Shown in pieces: positions 26,011-35,088 of a stretch of 64,000 nt of DNA (position 1 is the stretch's first letter; every line of letters begins with the position of its first letter). The notes beneath the pieces are model-generated. The model was not told the origin of the DNA. It saw only the letters and a list, made by a program, of their open reading frames with translations, and ran no database searches. Position numbers and translations under genes: made by a program. The stretch lies in the NCBI GenBank assembly GCA_964494205.1, contig CAZBRD010000014.1, positions 62,001-126,000 on the forward strand. Reading direction: 5' to 3'. This stretch comes from JBBTCX01 sp964494205 (GTDB lineage: Bacteria > Planctomycetota > Phycisphaerae > UBA1845).

Positions 26011-27490
26011 CGCCACTCGCGAATATCATCGCTGATAAGGTCGATGGGCCGCAGGGAGTGGATGCCGGAATGGTGTCCACTCCTGATTCATTACCATCGT
26101 CGGTGCCATCATCCGGCACTTCCGCTACGGCCAATGAATACGCAAGACGCTTGACTTGGCCTGAATATAGCTCGGTCCAATAGAGCGCGCCGTCGGGGCC
26201 GACTGCGAGGTCGACCGGCCCGCCTTCGAGTTGCGCGAACAGTGAATGATCAGCGATCTGATTTTCTGAGAGTTGAGCGCGAAAGATGGCCTGACTCACG
26301 AAGTCGATATGAAACAAATCGCCGCGATACTCTGCTGGAAACGCCTCACCTTCGTAGACCACACAACCCGCGATCGATGAGCCTTCATTGTGGTACGCAA
26401 CGAGTGGAGCCACAAATCCGGCTGTCAGGTCGAGCGACATTCCCTCATCCATCGGCCAGCCGTGGTTTGATCCGGCGGTCGCGAGGTTGATCTCCTCGAA
26501 TCGCTCGTCGCCCGACGAGCCAACGTCCATCACGAACATGCGTCCGTCGTTCGCGAAGCAGAATCGGAATGGATTGCGGAAGCCGGATGCGTAGACCGCT
26601 CGCGGCGCGCCGGTCGGCGTGGCATAAGGGTTATCATCCGGCACACTTCCATCTAGGCGCACGCGCGAAACTTTTCCGGACAACGAGGTCAACTGCTGAC
26701 TCAGCTCCGGCATTTCGTTGTCGCCGATGGAGAAGTAAAGATGTCGATCCGGACCGACTCGAAGACAACCGCCGTTGTGGTTGCTGCCGGTCGTGGGAAG
26801 ATTGTCGACGATCACGCGCGAATCGACGGCTGTGCCATTTTGATGGGTGAGGCGGATGACACGTTGCTCGCCGCTCGAAACCGTGGCGAAGGCGTAGACG
26901 TAACCGTTTTCTTCAAAGTCGGGATCGATCGCGAGGCCGAGCAAGCCGCTTTCGGAGACGGTGTAGACCTCGAGTTGTGCGAAGGTTTCCGGTTGCAGCA
27001 CGTTGTTTTCGACGATTCGGATGGCGCCGCCCTTCTCGGCGATGAACATACGACCGTCGGGCGCGAAGGCGATGGCCAGCGGTTCGGTGAGGCCGGTGGC
27101 GACGGTTGAGACATCGAAGTTTTCTGGGAACGAGGTTTGGGCTAGGGAGATTTGGACGGCCATGAGTACAAGTAACGAAGCGAGCAGGTTACGAAGTCGC
27201 GAGGGGAACAGATTGATGCGGCGCGACAGCGGAGTTTCTGTTGCTGTATGATTTGGCGAGATCGACCACGGCCAAGCTGACGCTTGACCGTGCCACCCGG
27301 ATTGAGCCTGCTTCTTTGGGGGCGGTGACTTGCACGGTGTGTTGCGCGAAACGTGCGTCACGATTGCACACCCGCGTTTTGAGCCTGCGAGGCGGGTTGA
27401 ATTTTGCGCGTTTCTGCGCCGCGCAAATCGGAATTCGCTCTGGCGCATGCGAGAACGCAGTTTTTGCAAGGTTTTTTCGATTGAGAACAT
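25934..27490 (-). CDS. PQQ-dependent sugar dehydrogenase-like protein (GSDH family), start uncertain
   Basis: The beta-propeller of the glucose/sorbosone dehydrogenase family is clear: VATGLTEPLAIAFAPDG, HNGGCLRVGPDRHLYFSIGD, YASGFRNPFRFCF and LAVGPDGALYWTELYSG. Such enzymes oxidise sugars in the periplasm using PQQ. The export signal (NLLASLLVLMAVQISLAQ) lies about 115 residues into the frame. Between the signal and the last possible GTG (27358) there is no ATG, GTG or TTG, and a palindromic repeat (27267-27297) sits in that stretch. The real start is therefore unclear: the repeat may have replaced the original one, or CTG is used. A C-terminal hydrophobic segment suggests membrane anchoring. 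Confidence 0.75.
   Translation of the reverse strand: MFSIEKTLQKLRSRMRQSEFRFARRRNAQNSTRLAGSKRGCAIVTHVSRNTPCKSPPPKKQAQSGWHGQASAWPWSISPNHTATETPLSRRINLFPSRLRNLLASLLVLMAVQISLAQTSFPENFDVSTVATGLTEPLAIAFAPDGRMFIAEKGGAIRIVENNVLQPETFAQLEVYTVSESGLLGLAIDPDFEENGYVYAFATVSSGEQRVIRLTHQNGTAVDSRVIVDNLPTTGSNHNGGCLRVGPDRHLYFSIGDNEMPELSQQLTSLSGKVSRVRLDGSVPDDNPYATPTGAPRAVYASGFRNPFRFCFANDGRMFVMDVGSSGDERFEEINLATAGSNHGWPMDEGMSLDLTAGFVAPLVAYHNEGSSIAGCVVYEGEAFPAEYRGDLFHIDFVSQAIFRAQLSENQIADHSLFAQLEGGPVDLAVGPDGALYWTELYSGQVKRLAYSLAVAEVPDDGTDDGNESGVDTIPASTPCGPSTLSAMIFASGVMAFLLPLHPFRRPDLLRGTCARQR
27267..27297. repeat. Dispersed palindrome, copy 3
   Basis: cacggccaagc-tgac-gcttgaccgtg forms an 11-bp stem with one mismatch, followed by ccaccc. 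The right arm matches 19191-19207. It lies inside the presumed 5' end of the sugar dehydrogenase gene. Confidence 0.7.
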
Positions 27491-27644
27491 TTTTTCGCGC
27501 AGATTGGGCGGGAAGTGTCGGACGTGTGTGAACTGGGTTGATTCTGTTGGAAGAGATCGATGGTCATAGGAGTTTCTCCGGACGAGATTCCATCTTCAAT
27601 AACGTCATCGGTGATCGGTAGATTCTTATTGCCGATGGTGCGCC

Positions 27645-28227
27645 ACCCCTTCGGGGTTAGTTGGGCGAGGATTCACGTGTCCACGGGTTTCGTTCGCCTA
27701 CGGCGAACTCCACCCGTGGCTAGCAATCTGCGCTCCTTCGGAGCTAGATCGCCGGTTAGGAAGTCATCGCGAGATATTCATGGTTAACTCCGCTTTGGTC
27801 ACTCGTTTCTTGGATTACGCCGACCCCTTCAGGGTCGCAATGCCAAGCGATGGCACCTATCCGGGGGTCTCGGCTTCGCTCGACCCCCGGCTACTTTCTC
27901 GCAGCCTTGCAGGCTGCAATGGAAAGTCATGCGCATCTCGAAAATCGACGCATGCTCCAGTCGTACCTATGCGTCTTGAAAGCCGTTGGCGAACGGTTCA
28001 ATTGTGCATAGACATCTCGAGAATTGTCGACGCACGGTTCATTCGTGACTAAGCATCTCGAAGATTTTCAGGGCACGGTTCAGTCGTGCCTACGGCACTA
28101 TTCACTTGATCATCCACTCTTTACCCAGCACTTCGTGCTGGGCTATTCTCAGTTCGTCCCTGACAGGACGAGCGTATTCGCGCAGGCAATCGTTGGATTG
28201 CGCATGATGCACTGCTCATAGAGCAGT
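27645..28227. repeat. Array of nine REP-like palindromes
   Basis: In order: acccc-ttc-ggggt (27645-27657); ccacgggt...acccgtgg with inner gttcgcc-tac-ggcgaac (27681-27719); gctcc-ttc-ggagc (27732-27744); cgaccc...gggtcg (27821-27837); ccgggggtc...gacccccgg (27861-27890); gcagcc...ggctgc (27901-27917); cccagcac-ttc-gtgctggg (28124-28142); cgtcc...ggacg (28155-28170); actgctc-ata-gagcagt (28211-28227). Many have TTC or TAC triloops. The fourth to sixth repeat the order seen right of the transposase at 11434-11535. A partial copy of the second palindrome recurs at 28238-28254. Confidence 0.8.
27933..28100. repeat. Three degenerate direct repeats beginning catctcga
   Basis: Starts at 27933 (gcatctcgaaaat), 28012 (acatctcgagaat) and 28053 (gcatctcgaagat), each followed within about 45-80 bases by a cggttca(a/t/g)t(c/t)gtg word. 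The units differ in length and lie between palindromes of the array. Confidence 0.5.
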
Positions 28228-28327
28228 GGCACACACCGAACTCCACCCGTGGCCACAGCCCTTCTCTCTTTCGGAGCTGCATAGCTGCTACCGGAAAGTT
28301 TTTCGTCACTTGCATTTGCAAGCATGT

Positions 28328-29530
28328 CTATCTGAACAAGGTCGAACCGACTTGTTCGTCGTAGGTTTCGCCGTCGTATTGGAAGATCGGGCGCGGGTCG
28401 AAGCCGAGCCAGTCGCGGATGCACGAGCCGAACACCGCGCGGAAATCCACGTAATACGGTAGCGAATCCTCGTTGATGTCGGCGGTGCTGACCGCTTGGC
28501 CGTGCAGACCGCCGTTGACGCTCGGGCCCGCCAGAATCATGTGGCCGCCGTAGCCGTGGTCGGTGCCCGGGCTGCCGTTTTCTTCGTTGCGACGACCGAA
28601 CTCGGTGTAGAAGCAGATGCACGTGCGCTCCCACATGCCGAGGTTCTTGATGTCGTTGACGAACTGCTCGAAGTGATTGTTGATGCGCGGGAACAGTTCG
28701 TTGTTCGCGTCTACCTGCGAGCCGTGGGTATCGAAACCGCCGTACTTCACCTTGAGAATCTGCGTTCCGAGATTGGCTGAGGCGAGCTGAGCCGCGCGGA
28801 AAAATTCGCCACGTGCGTCGCCGGTTGATTCGAATGCTTCCGTACGTGAACGAATTTCTTCGCCGCGGGTGTCGATGCGGTTGAAGGCGTCGGCGATCGC
28901 TTGTTGCATCGGGGTTCGATCTCGCTGCACGCGCGACAGTCTCCCGAATGCGTCGTGGGCTGCCTGGCGATAGGTCTGGTCGGGGTAGCCGTAGTTTCGC
29001 GGGTCGCCGATTGTGTTCGTGTCGAGCACGCCGAATGGTTCGTCGAAGTACATCTTGCGAAGACGCTCGTACCAAGTCTGATTCGATCCGCCGGCTGACG
29101 CGAGGTTTCGCAGACCATATTCGTAAATGTCCTGACTCTCGAAGTGCGAGCCGTTGGCATTGGGATAAGCGACCTGCTGCACGATCGCGAGCTGACCTTG
29201 CGTGTAGAGTTCGCTGAAGTACGGGAACAGGTTGTTGATGCCGACATCCGGATGGTCCGAGAGCGGCGTCACCTGATCCTGTGAGAGTGCGAGGACTGGT
29301 CGTTTGCTGCGATAGGCTGCGTTGCCGAAGGGAGCGAGGAAGCTCAGTGCGTCCATGCCGCCGTCGAGCTGGCAGAGCACGAGAAGATTGCCCGTGCCGC
29401 CGCCGGATTGGGCGAACGTCGAAGCCACCATGTTGAGGATGGGGTCGGCGAAGGCCATCGCGCCGACGCCTGCGCCGGTCTTGCTCAAGAAACTACGACG
29501 CGTCATTTTGCAATCACGACATTCGCTCAT
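28328..29530 (-). CDS. DUF1501 protein with Tat signal
   Basis: 400 residues from ATG 29530, chosen because GAGGAG lies nine bases upstream (the frame is open to 29590). The N-terminus MSECRDCKMTRRSFLSKTGAG is a twin-arginine export signal. The DUF1501 fold, related to sulfatases/alkaline phosphatases, follows: LLVLCQLDGGMDALSFLAP, YGGFDTHGSQVD, FYTEFGRRNEENGSPGTDHG and GGHMILAGP. Genes of this family nearly always follow a DUF1800 gene, as here, and the pair is probably co-transcribed. The biochemical role is not established; an exported metal-dependent hydrolase is plausible. Confidence 0.88.
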   Translation of the reverse strand: MSECRDCKMTRRSFLSKTGAGVGAMAFADPILNMVASTFAQSGGGTGNLLVLCQLDGGMDALSFLAPFGNAAYRSKRPVLALSQDQVTPLSDHPDVGINNLFPYFSELYTQGQLAIVQQVAYPNANGSHFESQDIYEYGLRNLASAGGSNQTWYERLRKMYFDEPFGVLDTNTIGDPRNYGYPDQTYRQAAHDAFGRLSRVQRDRTPMQQAIADAFNRIDTRGEEIRSRTEAFESTGDARGEFFRAAQLASANLGTQILKVKYGGFDTHGSQVDANNELFPRINNHFEQFVNDIKNLGMWERTCICFYTEFGRRNEENGSPGTDHGYGGHMILAGPSVNGGLHGQAVSTADINEDSLPYYVDFRAVFGSCIRDWLGFDPRPIFQYDGETYDEQVGSTLFR

Positions 29531-29553
29531 GGCTTGTACTCCTCTTTTTGTGT

Positions 29554-29672
29554 CGAGAAAGGATTCTCGGTACAGCATTCGGTCTGTCACGACCGGACAG
29601 TGTCATTCCTATTAGTGGCCGCTCCCTCGCGGTCGCGGTTCTGTTTGTGTGCCGAGAAAGGATTCTCAGCAC
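29554..29672. repeat. Three palindromic repeats between the DUF1800 and DUF1501 genes
   Basis: cgagaa-agga-ttctcg (29554-29569) and the longer related gtgccgagaa-agga-ttctcagcac (29649-29672) flank a 25-base word at 29617-29641. That word is nearly identical to 11976-12000 inside the vWA gene. Confidence 0.75.
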
Positions 29673-29685
29673 AGCGTTACGTTTC

Positions 29686-31233
29686 CTATCGCCCCATGAC
29701 GCGGTCATCCATGGCCATCAGGCGGATCATTTCGCGTACGTGGTCGGGTTGGCGTTCCGGGTCTTCGAGGTGGAACGCGAGCCAGCCGTTTTGGTCGAGC
29801 ACTTCGACGTAGATTTCTCGCTCCTCCTCGGTGAGCGGAATGTGGAACACTCCCGCGATGGCGTCGACGATGAGTTCGCGACTTTCACGTTGCGACCATG
29901 TGGCCACCGCCGGCAGGAGGTGGTACGGCAGATCCTCGGTGTGCTCGGGGCCGTATTCCATGCGACGACGCAATGCGTTCGCACGCGAGATGACCCACTG
30001 GTCTTCGAGCCATGCTTCGTTTTCTTCCCAGCCTTGCACGCCGGGTGGGTTAAGCAGTTCCTGGCCGGCGAAGCGCAGATCGCGAGCGAGGTTATCGAGC
30101 ACGCCGGTTTGCGATTCTTCGCTGTAGATGTGCATGTCCAACGTGCGGGCGACGCAGACAACGTGCTCGACCGGCGACGTGATCGATCCGCCGCGTGCCT
30201 CTTCCGAGAACATCGCCTCTGACTGGAGAATGCGGCGGACGAGCGGCTCGATTTCGAAGCCGCCATTCTCGAAGGTTGCTGCTAAGTCTTCGACGACCGA
30301 GTCCGATGGGTTTTCGTGCACAAACAGTTTGAACAGATTCGTTGCGACGTAGCGGGCGGCTTCCGGTTGATCGAGCGTGAGATCGATGACGGACTGGTAG
30401 TTGTAATTGTCGGACGAAGCGCGTGTCGGGAAAATCGCCTTCGGCGTTTCGTCGTGATTGAGCAGGTCGTAGATCGGACGTGGGTTTTGGTCCTGTTCGC
30501 GGAAGAGCGTGATGCCGGTGAACGCGCGAGCCCCTTCGCGGATGTCGTCCTCTGTGTAGAGCACGTCGCGGCCAAGCGTGAACAGTTCCCAGAATTCGCG
30601 GGCGTAGTTTTCGTTGGGGCTTTGCTTTGGGCTGTTGGCACCGTCGAGGAAGATGAGCATCAACGGATCGATGGTCAGCTCTTCGAGGAACTGGCGATAA
30701 TTTCCCAGTGCATTTCGGCGGAGCATTTCCCAGTGCAGGATCGGCAGGCCTTGGTCGCGATCGCCGAGTACGCGGCGGGCGGTCGCGAAACGATCGTGCC
30801 AGAACATGGCCATGCGTTCCTGAAGCGGGTTTGGTCCGTCGATGAGATAAACGAGCCAGCGGCGTTGGATGTCGCCTTCGAATGTTTCCGCAAGCGATGT
30901 GAGCGCGGGCGATTCACGATTCGTGGTTAAGAGACTGGCGATGGTGAGCGACAGGCCGTCGTCGACCGCTTGTTGGACTTCTTCCGGTGTGGCGCCGAAC
31001 GCGGCGCGGCGGAGAAGATGATAGGCTTCGTCCGACGTGAGTTTCTCGCGATAGGCGCTGGCGGAATTGGATCGGCCGCGAAACTCGCCTTCGTCGCTGA
31101 CGCCACCGCCGCCGAAAATTCCGCCGCCGAGTGTGCCTCCCCCACCGCCTGAACCGCCACCCGTTCCGCCGCACCCTGTTAAGACCGTACCGGACAACAA
31201 CGCACAGAACCATAATTTCCGGCTGCGTATCAT
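29686..31233 (-). CDS. DUF1800 lipoprotein
   Basis: 515 residues; GAGGGGAG precedes the ATG. The signal peptide ends in a lipobox (SGTVLTGC), followed by a long Gly-rich linker, so it is probably a lipoprotein. The DUF1800 helical domain is clear: AYHLLRRAAFGATPEEVQQA, RMAMFWHDRFATA, NENYAREFWELFTLG and NPPGVQGWEENEAW. It pairs with the downstream DUF1501 gene, a very common arrangement in Planctomycetota. Function unknown, probably a partner of the DUF1501 protein in the periplasm. Confidence 0.88.
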   Translation of the reverse strand: MIRSRKLWFCALLSGTVLTGCGGTGGGSGGGGGTLGGGIFGGGGVSDEGEFRGRSNSASAYREKLTSDEAYHLLRRAAFGATPEEVQQAVDDGLSLTIASLLTTNRESPALTSLAETFEGDIQRRWLVYLIDGPNPLQERMAMFWHDRFATARRVLGDRDQGLPILHWEMLRRNALGNYRQFLEELTIDPLMLIFLDGANSPKQSPNENYAREFWELFTLGRDVLYTEDDIREGARAFTGITLFREQDQNPRPIYDLLNHDETPKAIFPTRASSDNYNYQSVIDLTLDQPEAARYVATNLFKLFVHENPSDSVVEDLAATFENGGFEIEPLVRRILQSEAMFSEEARGGSITSPVEHVVCVARTLDMHIYSEESQTGVLDNLARDLRFAGQELLNPPGVQGWEENEAWLEDQWVISRANALRRRMEYGPEHTEDLPYHLLPAVATWSQRESRELIVDAIAGVFHIPLTEEEREIYVEVLDQNGWLAFHLEDPERQPDHVREMIRLMAMDDRVMGR

Positions 31234-31806
31234 GTGACGTCTCCCCTCGGTGATGACCCCATTCGAACCGCACGCTCTTTCACGCCGCCAAGCGGTTTGT
31301 GTCAGTGCGTGGCACTACCTCATAGACCCTTTGTGAATCGCCGAACTATTTTTGGGGTATGAAAAATCAGGCCGTGTGGGCTCGAATCGCCCGATGGGGC
31401 ATGGATTTCCTTTGTCGTGCGTGATGGATTACGCGAGGAAGGAATCCGTTGGGGAAGACGCTGAGAGTGTAATCGGATTCGTGTTTGTTCCACGCGATCG
31501 CGACACGCCGCTCGACAAAGCCTCCAAGCCTCGGTCTGACATCGCGCGGGAAGGTGCTCGCCGATACGGTCGGCGCGTGGCCGCTTCGCAACGGCCACAT
31601 TTCACGCATTGCGTGAAGGCAGAATAACTGTTTCCCCTCCCCGTGCGGAACTCACCGCATACACAGAGGATGTAAGATATAACGTTACAAGAGGCAAGAA
31701 TTGCCCGAATTCCGGGAGGTAGTTATCGGGTTTGCGTTGGGATGAATACAAGCATTAGAATGCGAATTACCTCTCGTCGCTGTCATTTAATTATGGAGCC
31801 TTCGCC
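31234..31806. other. Intergenic region between divergent units
   Basis: About 570 bp. Two overlapping frames of 80-90 codons on opposite strands (31352-31627) have no recognisable product, and neither can be supported as a gene. A possible promoter for the downstream gene is ttgcgt (31732-31737), 18 bases, then tagaat; weak. Confidence 0.4.
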
Positions 31807-34800
31807 GTGACGCATTGGATGTGTCAAATCGTACTCTTCGCGGCGCTACTAGCGCATCCAAGAACGCAAACAACACCGATGGTTCCATTTCGCGAAATCG
31901 AAACCATCGTCAACAAGCCCAGCGAAATTCCGGATATTCGCTGGCCACTCTATTCAACAACCGGTGAACTTCGCAGGTACGATCTCAGGAATGGACGCAT
32001 ACTGGCAAGTGAATTGTCGGGGCCAACTGGCGAACTCATCTATAGCAATACGGGACAACCACAGGTTTTCCCATTGGGCGAGCTGGGCTTTGACAACACC
32101 GTTGCTGACGACCTGAAGCCGATTTGCATTACGTCAGATCTCACCTGGATTGAGATCGCGGTGACCGGCATGGGCGACGGAACCGGTCCCGGGTTCGACA
32201 TTGAAATTGAACTGTTCGAGAGCTGCCCCAGTGTAGGTGGAACGCCGATCGCGGGCACGTATTACAATACAGTTCTTCCGGACGATGGCGATTTTCTTGT
32301 TGTCCTTGACCTTAGCGATCACCCGGTATCGATTCACGGAACGGTATGGCTCCAAGTGCATTCGACTTCCCCTAATGCCGGCTGGCTGTTCGGCGGGATG
32401 CCGGATGTTGGCACTTCAGACGATCGAGTCGATCTAATTCCGTTCAGTTGCAGCACCTATTTCGGCGGGTGCCCTCCGAAAGGGTCCGCTTGCGCTAACG
32501 GGTATGTCGTGATGTATGGAATCAATTGCGTAGCGCAACACCTTGCTTATCGAGCTGACATCCTGTCGGCGTTTTTCACGCCATTGAACCTCGACGAACG
32601 AATTGCCGACGACATCGTGCCGATCAGAGCCCCGGGGGATTTGTGTTCCCTTACCGCGTGGATCGTTCGAACCGCCGGTCTGGACGGCCCTTATGTGATG
32701 CACGTTGAAATTTGGTCGAATGACGAAATATTGGATAGACCAAACGCACCTGTCCTCGGCGCGATGCGAGATCATCCGGGAATTGGAAACGGGTTTCGCG
32801 ATGAATCTGAACTCATTTTTGAGCCACCCGTTGAAATTCCTAGTTCAAAGTTTTGGGTAGTTTATGACGTGGATGGAAACGAAGCAGGGCCGACTCTAGT
32901 GGGCGCGGCTCCTCAGATCGGTTCGAGTGGCGATTGCTACGCGAAGTTCGGCGACCCGACTCTCGGAGAGTGGAGCGGTTGCGAATGGAATTTCGGCGGC
33001 TGCCCGTTCGCACCGTGTGGGACATTTGAAAATCTGATTTGGTGCGGCGGGCCTGAAGCATGGGGCGCGTGTTGCGACGACGGACCATCCGGTGAAGACA
33101 CGTGTTTTGAACACGTACCACAATCGCTTTGCCATGGTCGATTTGTTGAGGCGACCGCCTGCGATCCCGATCCCTTTGATCCGCCGTGCGGCACGGCTGC
33201 CTGTTGTCGACCGGACAACGTCTGCGTGAGCCTATCGCCTATGGAATGTGAAGAGGCAAATGGCTATTGGGACATAGGGCATCTTTGCGGCGATGATGGT
33301 TACAGCTGTCCTCGAATTGAATGCACGACAGCTACAAATTCATGCGACGATACAAACCCGATGCACGGTGGATGTAATGATGTCGCGTGTTGCGAGATTG
33401 TTTGCGAAATTGAGGAAGCCTGCTGCACCGAAGCGTGGGATTCTTCGTGTGTGAGCCTCTACCACCGGCATTGTCCGCCCGATTCATGCGAAGGCGCTGT
33501 GATGGTGACGTGCAATGACAGTGTTATCCTCGACAACACGCTGGCCACTGACAGTTTGAGCGATCCGGGGTTTAGTTGTCATAACAGTTCAATTCCAGAA
33601 AGTTTTGGATCGGTTTGGGCCAAATTCATACCCACCGAATCCACGGCTATGATTCGGACCTGTAACAGCCCATCGCCGGCGGATGATTCAGTTATCTCAC
33701 TCTATTCGGGCGCGTGCGGTGACCTCATCGAAATCGCATGCAGCGATGACGTCATTGGTTGTCACCCCGTTACGAACTTCAATTCCGTCATTTGTGCCAA
33801 CGACTTAGTCCCAGGTGCGACCTATTATGTTCAGCTCGCGTCGCGGACCAATGCGGATCGTGGACCGTACAACCTAGAAGTCCAATGCCCTGCACCAGCA
33901 AATTGTGGACCTCCTATGCGGCCAGCGAACGATGATTGTGCGGACGCGATTCCGATTGATGAGGGCGTCCATCCATTCACTAGCGTGAACTCGACAACTG
34001 ATGGTCCTCTATTGCCTGCGCCTACTTGCAACGAAGGATTCGACCATGATTTAGCGTATGACGTCTGGTTTAGGTACACCGCGCCCGGTCACGGGTTCGC
34101 CACTATTGATCTGTGCTCGGAAACTGATTTCGATTCTGGAATTGCTGTTTATGAAGGGTGCCAGTGTCCGGCACAAACGGCGAATACGATTGCATGCAAT
34201 GACGACGGATGTCCGCCGGAAGAGCCCGAGGTTGGCGGAGCGTCGCGGGTTACGTTCGAAGCAACGCACGGACAATGCTACAAAATTCGAGTGGGTGGGT
34301 ATGGGCCGTTCGCAACGGGTTCCGGTGAAATCGCTATTTCGTTTGTGTTTATCGATGGCGGCTGTCCCGATGGAGGCGTCACGTTTATCAACCCGTTGAA
34401 CGGTACGGTGGATGCGCGACAACCGCATTCTCCAAGCAACCTTGTTCCGCTGCAGGGAATTTCTAGTTTTGGCGTTCATGCGCCGGCGGGTGCGGACGCA
34501 TCTTGCTGGCGAATGTGCGAGACAAGTTCGTTTGGAAGCCCTAACTCTATTTCGAGCGTGGCGGACAATGGGAATGGTTCCTACACCATCCATCTCGCGC
34601 GACCATTGACGCCGGGGGCTGCGACACGAATTTCCTACACGCCGATGTCCGGACCTTCAACCACAGGCACGTTCTATGCTCACCCTGCCAACGTTAACGG
34701 TGACAACATCGCGAACCCGCTCGACATTCTGCGAATCATCGATTGCCTCAACGGAATTCAACCGAATGTCAATTGCCCGCACGGAATTTACAGTCGCGAC

Positions 34801-34923
34801 ATCGACCAAAGCGGAGTTTTCAATCCCGCAGACATCCTACGTGTGATCGACCTGCTGAACGGGGCCGATCTGTTTGATGTTTGGAATGGGACAACGTTAC
34901 CTACCAATACTTGTATTCCATAA
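31807..34923 (+). CDS. Large cysteine-rich secreted protein with PPC-like and dockerin-like domains
   Basis: 1038 residues from GTG 31807, with GGAG nine bases upstream; a short hydrophobic N-terminus (CQIVLFAALLAHP) acts as signal. The first half has beta-rich repeats. The middle has Cys-rich modules of the GACC...C type (WGACCDDGPSGEDTCF, TAACCRPDNVCVSL) and VCEIEEACCTEAWDSSC. Then come two PPC/DUF-like domains starting SCEGAVMV and NDDCADAIPIDEG. The C-terminus carries a dockerin-like pair (NVNGDNIANPLDILRIIDCL and DIDQSGVFNPADILRVIDLL). No catalytic residues were recognised. It belongs with the other large secreted proteins in this window, likely surface or matrix components. Confidence 0.78.
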   Translation: MTHWMCQIVLFAALLAHPRTQTTPMVPFREIETIVNKPSEIPDIRWPLYSTTGELRRYDLRNGRILASELSGPTGELIYSNTGQPQVFPLGELGFDNTVADDLKPICITSDLTWIEIAVTGMGDGTGPGFDIEIELFESCPSVGGTPIAGTYYNTVLPDDGDFLVVLDLSDHPVSIHGTVWLQVHSTSPNAGWLFGGMPDVGTSDDRVDLIPFSCSTYFGGCPPKGSACANGYVVMYGINCVAQHLAYRADILSAFFTPLNLDERIADDIVPIRAPGDLCSLTAWIVRTAGLDGPYVMHVEIWSNDEILDRPNAPVLGAMRDHPGIGNGFRDESELIFEPPVEIPSSKFWVVYDVDGNEAGPTLVGAAPQIGSSGDCYAKFGDPTLGEWSGCEWNFGGCPFAPCGTFENLIWCGGPEAWGACCDDGPSGEDTCFEHVPQSLCHGRFVEATACDPDPFDPPCGTAACCRPDNVCVSLSPMECEEANGYWDIGHLCGDDGYSCPRIECTTATNSCDDTNPMHGGCNDVACCEIVCEIEEACCTEAWDSSCVSLYHRHCPPDSCEGAVMVTCNDSVILDNTLATDSLSDPGFSCHNSSIPESFGSVWAKFIPTESTAMIRTCNSPSPADDSVISLYSGACGDLIEIACSDDVIGCHPVTNFNSVICANDLVPGATYYVQLASRTNADRGPYNLEVQCPAPANCGPPMRPANDDCADAIPIDEGVHPFTSVNSTTDGPLLPAPTCNEGFDHDLAYDVWFRYTAPGHGFATIDLCSETDFDSGIAVYEGCQCPAQTANTIACNDDGCPPEEPEVGGASRVTFEATHGQCYKIRVGGYGPFATGSGEIAISFVFIDGGCPDGGVTFINPLNGTVDARQPHSPSNLVPLQGISSFGVHAPAGADASCWRMCETSSFGSPNSISSVADNGNGSYTIHLARPLTPGAATRISYTPMSGPSTTGTFYAHPANVNGDNIANPLDILRIIDCLNGIQPNVNCPHGIYSRDIDQSGVFNPADILRVIDLLNGADLFDVWNGTTLPTNTCIP

Positions 34924-34991
34924 GTTGGCAATGCTTGCTTTAGTTTAGCTAACCAAATGGTCTCAACTGGAGTGTTGAATGATGCCTTCGT

Positions 34992-35072
34992 GCGTCCTAC
35001 GGACGCTATTCAAGTGATGGTCATCGCACCAGAGGCTGAAGCCTCTGGCAACTATCGTGCGCCCTACGGGCG
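34992..35072. repeat. Three REP-like palindromes downstream of the large secreted protein
   Basis: gcgtcc-tac-ggacgc (34992-35006), ccagaggc-tgaa-gcctctgg (35029-35048) and cgccc-tac-gggcg (35060-35072). The TAC triloops match those in the transposase flank and the 27.6 kb array. They lie between the convergent secreted-protein and dedA genes and could help end transcription. Confidence 0.8.
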
Positions 35073-35088
35073 AAACGCACACGTAAAA

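Larger units (their letters stand above)
27491..28327. other. Gene-free region holding a palindrome array
   Basis: About 840 bp between the sugar dehydrogenase and DUF1501 genes. Short open frames exist, but none has a recognisable product or ribosome-binding site. Most of the region is made of the palindromes and direct repeats listed separately. Confidence 0.7.

Noticed and set aside
27645..28227. Possible CRISPR array
   Set aside because: The units are different palindromes of varying length, without identical repeats or uniform spacers, and no cas genes are present.
31352..31627. Overlapping frames of 80-92 codons on both strands in a gene-free stretch
   Set aside because: No ribosome-binding site, signal or family resemblance on either strand, so no gene can be supported.
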